From Anaerolineae bacterium (GTDB lineage: Bacteria; Chloroflexota; Anaerolineae; Anaerolineales; Anaerolineaceae), in NCBI GenBank assembly GCA_016213455.1, contig JACRAG010000421.1, positions 1 to 5,540 of the forward strand: a DNA stretch of 5,540 nucleotides, written 5' to 3'. Shown in pieces: positions 1-5,016 of this stretch (the first letter of the stretch is position 1; the number at the start of each line of letters is the position of its first letter). Below the pieces are notes generated by a model. That model was not told the origin of the DNA, made no database searches, and saw only the letters and a program-made list of their open reading frames with translations. A program made the translations under genes and the position numbers.

Positions 1-652
1 CAGGAACGGTCAGCGTACCTGGCCCGGTACCATCGTTCTCACCTTGTGCGACCAACTGATAAAACACGGCTTCCGTCTGAAAGGCATCCGCCACTATCTT
101 TGCAAGGACGGGGTTTGGCTGGCTGACGACAAGTGTTGCTTGAGAGTTCTCAGGCAACGAACCGGTTGGGATGTCGAGTGTCGTCCCGTTCGAATCAATC
201 TGCTGATTGCCCCCTACGCTGATCTCCAGCGTTTCCAACTCATTGAACGAATATTCGCTTGTCTTGGTTGACTGTCCTGGAATTAAATCTCCCAAGATGG
301 GCAATTTACCCGAGCGGTTGTAAACCATGGATCCACCCACAATAAACATCCCTATACAGCACAACAAAGCCACCGACAGGGTTGCCGGGAGGATCCACTT
401 GGGCATTTGCTTGCGATGTGTGCCGGATGGATTTTGCGATTTTCCAGGAATTTCTGGCATCGCCGCTATCCATTGATTGTTTTGGGAAACAAACCATTTC
501 CCACTGCCTTTTTGCAACATCCACAGCCGCCCATGTGAGTCGGTCACCCGAATCTGATCGATGGCAGCGCTATATTGCTCAGCTGTCATTTTTCCTTGTT
601 GGAATTGTTCGGTATACCAATGATAATGCTGCTCAGCGGTTGGGAAATCCAT
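1..652 (-). CDS. Membrane-anchored protein, N-terminal part (cut by left window edge)
   Basis: An uninterrupted frame of 217 codons starts with ATG at 652 and runs off the left edge. AAGGAG at 665-660 lies 7 nt before the ATG. Residues 1-50 are polar and helical (EQHYHWYTEQFQQGKMTAEQ), followed at about 37-65 by a strand-rich segment with Trp/Gly spacing (GRLWMLQKGSGKWFV, then QWIAAMP). I recall this helix plus WW-like pairing at the start of many Chloroflexota membrane proteins. Residues 86-111 (WILPATLSVALLCCIGMFIV...) form one transmembrane helix with a Cys-Cys pair. Lysines and arginines precede it, so the N-terminus is probably cytoplasmic and the rest outside. From about 141 the visible part reads LEISVGGNQQIDSNGTTLDI and then PTGSLPE. 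This resembles the opening of beta-sandwich modules that begin with a 'GTTLDIPxGSL' strand (ZU5-like), which is inference. No enzymatic motif is visible. The coding status is well supported; the function is unknown. Confidence 0.85.
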   Translation of the reverse strand, partial: MDFPTAEQHYHWYTEQFQQGKMTAEQYSAAIDQIRVTDSHGRLWMLQKGSGKWFVSQNNQWIAAMPEIPGKSQNPSGTHRKQMPKWILPATLSVALLCCIGMFIVGGSMVYNRSGKLPILGDLIPGQSTKTSEYSFNELETLEISVGGNQQIDSNGTTLDIPTGSLPENSQATLVVSQPNPVLAKIVADAFQTEAVFYQLVAQGENDGTGPGTLTVP

Positions 653-659
653 TGTCCCT

Positions 660-665
660 CTCCTT
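660..665 (-). promoter_or_regulatory. Shine-Dalgarno site of the left-edge membrane protein
   Basis: AAGGAG on the minus strand sits 7 nt upstream of the ATG at 652. It fixes the start of the open frame that leaves the window on the left. Confidence 0.75.
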
Positions 666-725
666 TGTCGAAAATAGAAATCGACCCTGTGATTCGGATA
701 AAAGGGAAACAAATAGGATATAAAC

Positions 726-754
726 ATTATAGGTTTAAGCTTTTCGCATGGATA
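726..754 (-). promoter_or_regulatory. Candidate sigma70-type promoter for the left-edge membrane protein
   Basis: On the minus strand a perfect TATAAT lies at 731-726. Seventeen bases upstream (754-749) is TATCCA, which matches the -35 consensus at only 3 of 6 positions. The predicted transcript would start near 719 and carry a leader of about 65 nt before the ATG at 652. The surroundings are AT-rich, so a chance -10 match is possible. Confidence 0.4.
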
Positions 755-878
755 TTGTTTTCGATTCTTGCAACTAAATTGCACAATTGGGGGTGAGCCA
801 TCCGAACGGGGGTGTTGGCTGGTGCGAAGGGTTCGAAGGGCAGAATGACTCGATATGGGTTCAGTTCGTGCCGTATGT

Positions 879-1382
879 TCAAACTCGATTTTTGGCACCT
901 GCCAAAACTATTTCCAGGCTCTCCAAAACAATTTCTGGATTAATTTTGTTTTCAATTAATAGGCAGGCCACATCACTGCCTTCTCCCGCTTGATGATTTC
1001 TTAGCGATGCCTCTACCAATCCCGCAAAAAGGTGGACAGGCATTACTTCTTCATGCCGAAATTTTTTTGATATCGAAAAAGCATTTTCAATCAAAACTTT
1101 TATGGTTGGTGTTACGAAAATTTGGTAATGTTGACCTTTCCAAAAGGCTACTTTTCGTTGGCGTCGCATGATCGTGTACGTTTCATTTTTTAATGGTCGG
1201 ACATTCAATGCGATTAAGTCGAACAATCTTGACAGGTGTTCATCGGAACTTTCCAATAGCGCGAACAACACATGCGATTCGTCAATTGTAGCGTGCCTGA
1301 ATTGAACAGCAAGTTCATGCGTTCTTTGAGCGATTAATTGAGATTGCTCAGTGAACACATTAAAACGATCGATCTTTTGCAT
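879..1382 (-). CDS. Stand-alone Clp N-terminal domain protein (no ATPase)
   Basis: A 167-residue protein consists almost entirely of two Clp N-terminal repeats, the helical module that opens ClpA, ClpB and ClpC. Repeat 1 covers about residues 10-75. It contains FTEQSQLIAQRTHELAVQ and then HATIDESHVLFALLE, which lines up with the 'HNYIGTEHILLGLL' region of ClpC. Repeat 2 covers about 90-158, with FVTPTIKVLIENAF, then RHEEVMPVHLFAGLVEAS and SDVACLLIENKINPEIVLES. No Walker A/B or other AAA+ sequence follows; the frame stops at TGA. In Clp ATPases this module receives substrates and adaptors, so a free copy could act as an adaptor, a substrate binder or a competitor; that is inference. The ATG at 1382 is the earliest possible start because an in-frame TAG lies 12 nt upstream, and no strong Shine-Dalgarno sequence is visible. 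The gene is much more AT-rich than its upstream neighbours and lies 54 nt after the DUF952 gene. Domain assignment is confident; function is not. Confidence 0.88.
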   Translation of the reverse strand: MQKIDRFNVFTEQSQLIAQRTHELAVQFRHATIDESHVLFALLESSDEHLSRLFDLIALNVRPLKNETYTIMRRQRKVAFWKGQHYQIFVTPTIKVLIENAFSISKKFRHEEVMPVHLFAGLVEASLRNHQAGEGSDVACLLIENKINPEIVLESLEIVLAGAKNRV

Positions 1383-1436
1383 GGTTGTATTTTGCTATCG
1401 GTTTCCGGTCTGCGCCCGCCAACACCTCGCCGCCGT

Positions 1437-1772
1437 TCAACCTTCTTGCGGAAACACAAAACGCCCATCCGCCTGGGGCGGAAAAGCCAGCACGCGCGCG
1501 ACCGCGTCCAGGTTGAGCGGACCATAGATGTGCGGGAAGGGCACCTCCCCGCCGCTGGTGTTCTCATACACCAGGCGGGCCTGCAGGCGGCTTTCGTCAA
1601 TCACCAGCAAAATCAGCCCGGTGTGCCCGCTGAAGTACAGGTTGGCTGTGCCGGGCACCTGCTCGCGCGTGGAACAGTGGATGAAACCCTCGCTAGCCAG
1701 CGAGTCGGCGGTATACGCGCCGGCAGCCTGCGCAGCCTGCCAGGCGGCAGGGGTGGTGATGTGATAGATCAT
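1437..1772 (-). CDS. DUF952 family protein
   Basis: A complete 111-residue protein matching the DUF952 (COG3502) pattern throughout: MIYHITTPAAWQAA at the start, then SLASEGFIHCST, then LILLVIDESRL, and near the end FPHIYGPLNLDAV with PPQADGRFVFP. The length is normal for the family. It has no signal peptide or membrane segment, so it should be cytoplasmic. The family's biochemical role is not established; I recall a proposed relation to the ADP-ribosyltransferase fold but cannot verify it here. Conserved His4, the FIHCS motif and the HIYGPL motif are all present. The ATG at 1772 overlaps the TGA of the upstream lipoprotein gene as ATGA, so translation is probably coupled. A GAGG about 10 nt before the ATG lies inside the lipoprotein reading frame. 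Expression should follow the lipoprotein promoter. Confidence 0.92.
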   Translation of the reverse strand: MIYHITTPAAWQAAQAAGAYTADSLASEGFIHCSTREQVPGTANLYFSGHTGLILLVIDESRLQARLVYENTSGGEVPFPHIYGPLNLDAVARVLAFPPQADGRFVFPQEG

Positions 1773-2743
1773 TTCAGGGTTACCTCGCCCCAGGTGGTGG
1801 GATCGACCAGCGAGCGCCCCGCGGCGCTGGAAACCATGCTCTCCTGCACGGCGCTGCCGGACGAATCATTGTCGGAAACGGACAGGGCAAAGCCCAACCG
1901 CAGCCCACGCGACGGGCTGATGCCCAGCGCGGTCCAGGGCACGGCCACTTCCACACGGTACTGACCGGTTTCCTGGCGCGCAGCGATGATCACCCCCGAG
2001 GGCTTGCCGGCGCGCGAGGAGGGGAACCACAGGTAAGGCTCGGCGTTGCCGGAAGCGATCTCCGGCCGGCCCGGCGAAATACCCAGTTGAAAATCGTCCC
2101 CGGAAAGGGTGGTGGAATAAAAATCGCCGTTCAGGTCGGTGTCCAGCAGCAGTTCCAGGCTGTCGCCCTTGTAGATGTTCTGCCCTTCGGCGGTCTGCAC
2201 AAACTTGTCGTCGCGCACCTTGACTGCCAGGTAGAGATAGGTGTTATCCCAGCCCACATAATAGGAGCCGGCCAGGTCGTCTTCGCCGGTCCAGCTGGAT
2301 TTGCCGTAAACCACATGCGTGGCGGGGTATTCGCGCGCGATGGTCTTCCACTCAGACCAGTCGCCATCCAGCACCGGCGGAGTGCCCAGGTAGGGCGCTT
2401 CCACGTTGGCGCCGGGCCGCACGGGTGGGCGGGTGGCGGTGGGCGGAGGCGGCGGGGGCAGCGTGTTGGTGGGCGGTGGAGGATTGGTGGCGGTGGGCAG
2501 CGGCGCGGTGAAGGTCGGGCTGGGCTGCGCCGGCTGGGTGGGGATGACCTGCAGCGTGCGGGTCGGCTCCAGGGGGGCTGCCGTGGCGCTGGGCGGGATG
2601 GCTGCCGCGGTCTGGAACAGGGCGGTCATGGTCTGGTCCAGCGGCGGGAGGGTGGACTCGGTGCGCGGCAGGGTGGGAAAATTGCAGGCCAGGGCAGCCA
2701 GCATCAGCGCTGCCAGCGGCAAGAGCAGGCGCAGTTTCTTCAT
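1769..2743 (-). CDS. Exported lipoprotein with Thr/Pro-rich linker and CBM9-like domain
   Basis: A 324-residue protein in three parts. Residues 1-20 are a lipoprotein signal: MKKLRLLLPLAALMLAALAC, with the lipid-bearing Cys at 20. Residues about 32-111 form a low-complexity Thr/Pro/Ala spacer with runs of Pro, which would hold the C-terminal domain away from the membrane. Residues about 117-324 resemble a family 9 carbohydrate-binding (CBM9/DOMON-like) sandwich: VLDGDWSEWK, YVGWDNTYLYLAVKVRDDKF, GDSLELLLDTD, EVAVPWTALGISP, LGFALSVSDND and the closing TWGEVTLK. The domain looks complete. Family members bind sugars or haem; no enzyme domain is fused here, so a surface binding role is inferred and the ligand is unknown. 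I chose the ATG at 2743 over the in-frame ATG at 2755 because GGAGG sits 5 nt before it, and the first four residues (MEER) would put acidic residues ahead of the signal. The stop overlaps the DUF952 start. Confidence 0.9.
   Translation of the reverse strand: MKKLRLLLPLAALMLAALACNFPTLPRTESTLPPLDQTMTALFQTAAAIPPSATAAPLEPTRTLQVIPTQPAQPSPTFTAPLPTATNPPPPTNTLPPPPPPTATRPPVRPGANVEAPYLGTPPVLDGDWSEWKTIAREYPATHVVYGKSSWTGEDDLAGSYYVGWDNTYLYLAVKVRDDKFVQTAEGQNIYKGDSLELLLDTDLNGDFYSTTLSGDDFQLGISPGRPEIASGNAEPYLWFPSSRAGKPSGVIIAARQETGQYRVEVAVPWTALGISPSRGLRLGFALSVSDNDSSGSAVQESMVSSAAGRSLVDPTTWGEVTLK
2423..2443 (+). other. Predicted G-quadruplex motif
   Basis: Four GGG runs (2423-2425, 2427-2429, 2431-2433, 2441-2443) are separated by loops of 1, 1 and 7 nt, which fits the canonical G3 pattern. 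A fifth run of five G lies at 2454-2458. They lie on the template strand of the lipoprotein gene and arise from its Pro-rich linker codons, so the motif may be only a by-product of proline coding. Confidence 0.5.
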
Positions 2744-2747
2744 GCGT

Positions 2748-2753
2748 TCCTCC
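2748..2753 (-). promoter_or_regulatory. Shine-Dalgarno site that decides the lipoprotein start
   Basis: GGAGGA on the minus strand ends just ahead of AACGC and the ATG at 2743. It overlaps the upstream in-frame ATG at 2755, which has no ribosome binding site of its own. It therefore favours the shorter 324-residue protein with an MKKLRLLL start. Confidence 0.7.
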
Positions 2754-2763
2754 ATATCTTTTG

Positions 2764-2769
2764 ATTGTA
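2764..2769 (-). promoter_or_regulatory. Possible -10 box for the lipoprotein-DUF952 unit
   Basis: TACAAT on the minus strand lies just upstream of the lipoprotein gene. No convincing -35 element occurs at 16-18 nt spacing. Transcription would begin near 2757, leaving only a very short leader before the GGAGG. This is weak evidence from a single hexamer. Confidence 0.22.
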
Positions 2770-2800
2770 CATGATATCGTCCACTCCGGCGCGGGTGCGG

Positions 2801-2810
2801 AGAACAGGAT
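2801..2810. repeat. Left target-site duplication of the MITE-like element
   Basis: AGAACAGGAT directly abuts the left inverted repeat and is repeated exactly at 2950-2959 beyond the right inverted repeat. Placing the boundary one base further out breaks the match, so these ends are the only consistent ones. Confidence 0.8.
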
Positions 2811-2827
2811 TAGGGTAAACGCATCTT
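2811..2827 (+). repeat. Left terminal inverted repeat
   Basis: Seventeen bases starting TAGGGTAAA, matching the reverse complement of 2933-2949 at 16 of 17 positions. Confidence 0.8.
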
Positions 2828-2877
2828 CTGTCTGACAAATCCATTTTCGGACAGATACGCCCAAGAAAAATGTGTCA

Positions 2878-2898
2878 TTGCGAACAGCCTCCTCGCAA
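2878..2898. repeat. Small palindrome inside the insertion, REP-like
   Basis: TTGCGA and TCGCAA form a perfect 6-bp stem around a 9-nt loop, preceded by GTCA. The 'GTCATTGCGA' opening resembles dispersed REP-type repeats I recall from several bacterial genomes. With one copy in view this is only a resemblance. Confidence 0.35.
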
Positions 2899-2932
2899 GG
2901 ATATCCATAGCACAAGAGGAAAACCATAGTTC

Positions 2933-2949
2933 AAGATGCGATTACCCTA
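2933..2949 (-). repeat. Right terminal inverted repeat
   Basis: Seventeen bases ending TTACCCTA, the inverted partner of 2811-2827. The single difference is the ninth base counted from the outer end. Confidence 0.8.
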
Positions 2950-2959
2950 AGAACAGGAT
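2950..2959. repeat. Right target-site duplication of the MITE-like element
   Basis: Exact copy of the 10 bases at 2801-2810, starting on the base after the right inverted repeat. Joining the two copies would restore an uninterrupted pre-insertion spacer. Confidence 0.8.
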
Positions 2960-2977
2960 CTGCCTGCATTGTTCAAG

Positions 2978-2998
2978 ACGAACCGGCAGCCGGTTTGT
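2978..2998. other. GC-rich stem-loop upstream of dnaN
   Basis: ACGAACCGG and CCGGTTTGT form a 9-bp stem (one G-U pair) with a 3-nt CAG loop. No T-run follows on either strand, so it does not look like a finished intrinsic terminator. It lies before the predicted dnaN promoter and outside the dnaN transcript. Function unknown. Confidence 0.4.
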
Positions 2999-3091
2999 TC
3001 CGCCGCTTTCGCTGCGGGGTATTTTGCCCATCTTGTGGGAGATTTTCCGCGAATTGCCCCGCTGCACGATGGAATGGCGGCGTGGATTTAA

Positions 3092-3100
3092 TGTTATACT
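3092..3100 (+). promoter_or_regulatory. Extended -10 promoter of dnaN
   Basis: TGTTATACT combines the extended TGn motif with TATACT, a 5/6 match to the -10 consensus. The -35 region (GAATGG at 3072-3077) is poor, as is usual for extended -10 promoters. Transcription would start near 3107, leaving a leader of about 25 nt that contains the GAGGG ribosome binding site. It also argues against the longer in-frame start at 3024, which lies upstream of this promoter. Confidence 0.55.
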
Positions 3101-3131
3101 TTTACAAAACTATCACACAAACGAGGGCGCT

Positions 3132-4259
3132 ATGAAGGTATCCGTCTCACAGCAGCAGCTGGCGCACGGCCTGGGCATTGTTTCGCGCGCAGTTTCGCCG
3201 CGCAGCACCCTGCCGGTGCTTGGCAATGTTCTCCTTGCCACCGACGAAGGCCGGCTGCGCCTGGCAGCTACCAACCTTGAACTGGGTATCTCCTGCTGGA
3301 TCGGCGCGCAGATTAAGGAAGAAGGCTCCATCACGGTGCCGGCGCGCCTCATCTCTGACCTGCTGAACACGCTGCCCAACGACACGGTGGATCTGTCGGT
3401 TAACACCAAAACGTTCACCCTCGCGGTCAAATGCGGCGCATCCGCCACCGAAATCAAAGGCATCGATGCGCAGGAATTCCCGCCCATGCCGGCTTCCGAC
3501 CCGGATGAGGGCGTGAAGATCAAAACCTCCGACTTCAAAGAGATGATCCAACAGGTGGCCTTCTCTGCTTCCAGCGACGAGGCCCGCCCCGTGCTGCAGG
3601 GCGTGCAGACCACGCTCAACGGCCCCGAAATGGCCCTGGCAGCCACCGACGGTTTCCGCGTCTCGGTGCGCCGGGTGACCCTGGCTTCGCCGGTGGGCCA
3701 GCCCATCTCGATGATCATCCCCGCCCGCGCGTTGTGCGAGCTGGCGCGCATGGCCGGCGATGGCGACTCGACCGTCACCCTCATCGCCCCTCCCGGGCGC
3801 GGGCAGGTGGTCTTCCACATGGAAAACGCCGAGCTGGTTTCGCAGCTCATTGACGGCAACTTCCCCGACTACAAGGTGATCATTCCGCGCACCTTCCGCA
3901 CCCACACGGTGGTTTCCACCCCGGCGCTGCTGAAAGCCTGCAAACAGGCCGAAATCATCGCGCGCAACGGCAACAACGTGGCCCGCCTGACCCTGCAGAA
4001 GTTCGACGACCGCCCGGGCGAGATCCAGGTCTCGGCGCAGAGCGAAGAAACCGGCGAGAACGAATCCCGCATCGACGCCAACATAGACGGCCCGGTGCTG
4101 GCGATCGCCTTCAACGTGCGTTTCCTGCGCGAGGTGCTGGAGGTGATCAAAACCCCCAACCTGGTGCTGGAGACCAACGACCAGAAATCGCCTGCGCGCA
4201 TCATCCCCTCCGGTGACGAGAACTACCAGCATGTGATCATGCCCATGCATTTGGGCTAA
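3132..4259 (+). CDS. dnaN: DNA polymerase III subunit beta (sliding clamp)
   Basis: A 375-residue sliding clamp, close to the usual 365-380. As a dimeric ring around DNA it tethers DNA polymerase III and recruits other replication and repair proteins. All three clamp domains are present, at about residues 1-120, 121-250 and 251-375. Family signatures include MKVSVSQQQLAHGLGIVSRAV at the start (the helix that follows the first strand), STLPVLGNVLL at 25-35, IKGIDAQEFPPMP at 108-120, AATDGFRVSVRR at 170-181, GNFPDYKVIIP at 242-252 and the C-terminal VIMPMHLG. ATDGFR, FPDY and the terminal MPM line the pocket that binds clamp-binding motifs in the E. coli protein; Phe175 stands where E. coli has His. 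I chose the ATG at 3132 because GAGGG precedes it by 4 nt and homology begins there; 36 extra codons reaching back to 3024 show no clamp similarity. A terminator follows directly, so it is probably transcribed alone. Confidence 0.97.
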   Translation: MKVSVSQQQLAHGLGIVSRAVSPRSTLPVLGNVLLATDEGRLRLAATNLELGISCWIGAQIKEEGSITVPARLISDLLNTLPNDTVDLSVNTKTFTLAVKCGASATEIKGIDAQEFPPMPASDPDEGVKIKTSDFKEMIQQVAFSASSDEARPVLQGVQTTLNGPEMALAATDGFRVSVRRVTLASPVGQPISMIIPARALCELARMAGDGDSTVTLIAPPGRGQVVFHMENAELVSQLIDGNFPDYKVIIPRTFRTHTVVSTPALLKACKQAEIIARNGNNVARLTLQKFDDRPGEIQVSAQSEETGENESRIDANIDGPVLAIAFNVRFLREVLEVIKTPNLVLETNDQKSPARIIPSGDENYQHVIMPMHLG

Positions 4260-4274
4260 AGTTTGCCATCTTCC

Positions 4275-4310
4275 AACGTGTAACCTGCGCCGGGTTACAC
4301 GTTTTAATTT
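4275..4310 (+). terminator. Intrinsic terminator after dnaN
   Basis: AACGTGTAACC (4275-4285) pairs perfectly over 11 bp with GGTTACACGTT (4293-4303), with a 7-nt loop and a T-rich tail TTTTAATTT. It starts 15 nt after the dnaN stop. The opposite strand lacks a T-run after the stem, so it acts on plus-strand transcription only. Confidence 0.88.
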
Positions 4311-4440
4311 ATCGATGATCCGGCGAACGTTGCAGCCCTCAACAACCGGTGATCGAAAAAGAGCTGGGCCGTTGACCGGACCGGCATGCTCCGGGAACGC
4401 TGGATTGCGCCGCGGTGGAACGGCCCGCGTTTGATCGAAT

Positions 4441-4444
4441 GAGG
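4441..4444 (+). promoter_or_regulatory. Ribosome binding site favouring the GTG start of the flavoprotein gene
   Basis: GAGG is followed by TTAAAG and then GTG at 4451. The alternative in-frame starts, GTG at 4415 and ATG at 4439, have no comparable site. The GAGG overlaps the G of the ATG at 4439. Confidence 0.5.
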
Positions 4445-4450
4445 TTAAAG

Positions 4451-4921
4451 GTGAAGATCAACGATTTTTCGGAAATTGAGGCTGAATTTCTGCAGCGCGT
4501 CCACACGATGGTATGGTGCAATGTCGCCACTGTGGACAGCCGCGGGCGCCCGCGATCACGTATTCTGCACCCGATCTGGGAAGGCCAGACCGGCTGGATC
4601 GGCACACATCGGACATCCTTCAAAAGCAGCCATCTGGCAGACAATCCGTATGTCTCGCTGGCTTACATCACCGACATCATGAAGCCCGTGTACGTGGATT
4701 GCAGGGCCGAATGGGTGGATGACCAGGCCGAAAAGCAGCGCATCTGGGATCTGTTCAAAAACGCTCCCCCGCCGCTCGGGTACGATCAGGCAGACACCTT
4801 CATCCAGCCTGATCATCCCGACTTTGGCCTGCTCAAGCTGACCCCCTGGCGCATCGCGATTGTCACCTTTCCGGCTCCTTCACACGAAGAGGGCCAGAAA
4901 ATCTGGAGAAACGACAGTTAA
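4451..4921 (+). CDS. Pyridoxamine 5'-phosphate oxidase-like FMN-binding protein
   Basis: A 156-residue protein with the split-barrel flavin-binding pattern of the PNPOx-like / general stress protein 26 group. Residues 18-30 (HTMVWCNVATVDS) give the first strand and 31-45 (RGRPRSRILHPIWEG) the turn with conserved Arg/Ser near the flavin phosphate. Residues 49-72 (WIGTHRTSFKSSHL, then NPYVSLAYI) carry the T..S.K..L..NP.V.L signature, and 126-140 (GLLKLTPWRIAIVTF) the closing strands. It probably binds FMN, or F420 as in some relatives, as a cytoplasmic dimer; the substrate cannot be read from sequence, and true vitamin B6 synthesis is unlikely because it is shorter than PdxH and only loosely similar. 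The GTG at 4451 is preferred on ribosome binding site grounds; ATG 4439 or GTG 4415 would add 4 or 12 residues. The dnaN terminator separates it from the previous gene, and no convincing promoter is visible in 4311-4440. Confidence 0.88.
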   Translation: MKINDFSEIEAEFLQRVHTMVWCNVATVDSRGRPRSRILHPIWEGQTGWIGTHRTSFKSSHLADNPYVSLAYITDIMKPVYVDCRAEWVDDQAEKQRIWDLFKNAPPPLGYDQADTFIQPDHPDFGLLKLTPWRIAIVTFPAPSHEEGQKIWRNDS

Positions 4922-4941
4922 AAAGGAGGCCAGACCGAAAA

Positions 4942-4987
4942 AGCCTTTCAATAACGCGCTGGATGCGATAGCGCGCTTTTGAAAGCT
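4942..4987. other. Imperfect stem-loop between the flavoprotein gene and the right-edge gene
   Basis: CTTTCAA (4945-4951) pairs with TTGAAAG (4979-4985), and CGCGCT (4955-4960) pairs with AGCGCG (4970-4975), with a small internal loop between the two stems and a 9-nt apical loop. There is no T-run after the stem, so it is a weak or Rho-assisted terminator at best. It could also be an attenuator or RNA-stability element between the two genes. Confidence 0.45.
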
Positions 4988-5016
4988 CATCCGGTTTGAC
5001 ACCCGAAAAGGAGCAC

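Larger units (their letters stand above)
2811..2949. mobile_element. MITE-like non-autonomous insertion (139 bp)
   Basis: The ends are a 17-bp inverted repeat: TAGGGTAAACGCATCTT at 2811-2827 and its complement at 2933-2949, with one mismatch at the ninth position. A perfect 10-bp direct repeat (2801-2810 and 2950-2959) flanks these ends exactly, which is what a transposase leaves behind. The 139 bp contain no credible reading frame. Inside are two smaller palindromes: TCTGTCTG/CGGACAGA (2827-2834 and 2848-2855, one G-U pair) and TTGCGA/TCGCAA (2878-2883 and 2893-2898). A transposase acting in trans is implied but not in this window. Families with duplications of about 8-12 bp, such as ISAs1 or IS4, are candidates by duplication length only. 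The element sits between the divergent lipoprotein and dnaN genes and interrupts neither. Confidence 0.75.

Noticed and set aside
306..796. Short plus- and minus-strand frames over the left membrane gene and its spacer
   Set aside because: They overlap the continuous 217-codon frame or lie in the AT-rich spacer, lack ribosome binding sites and show no family resemblance.
1338..1964. Plus-strand open frame of 208 codons across DUF952
   Set aside because: It overlaps three minus-strand genes in shadow frame and its translation shows no family pattern.
2087..2764. Plus-strand open frame antisense to the lipoprotein gene
   Set aside because: The translation is Gly/Arg-rich mirror coding of the Pro/Thr linker, and the minus strand holds a clearly structured lipoprotein.
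3110..3120. Possible DnaA box (CTATCACAC) before dnaN
   Set aside because: It matches TTATCCACA too poorly, is single, and has no AT-rich unwinding region or cluster around it.
3024..3131. 36-codon N-terminal extension of DnaN from the ATG at 3024
   Set aside because: It has no clamp similarity, lies partly upstream of the predicted promoter, and the ATG at 3132 has its own GAGGG site at the family's normal start.
3147..4250. Long open frame antisense to dnaN (367 codons)
   Set aside because: It is a GC-rich shadow frame of a certain gene, with His/Gly/Arg-rich low-complexity translation and no recognisable domain.
4372..4400. TTGACC as a -35 box for the flavoprotein gene
   Set aside because: The matching -10 position reads GAACGC, far from TATAAT, and no better hexamer occurs within normal spacing.
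4921..4929. Strong Shine-Dalgarno-like AAAAGGAGG just after the flavoprotein stop
   Set aside because: No ATG, GTG or TTG follows within usable distance; the ATG at 4963 reads only two codons before TAG. It is probably a chance or relic sequence.
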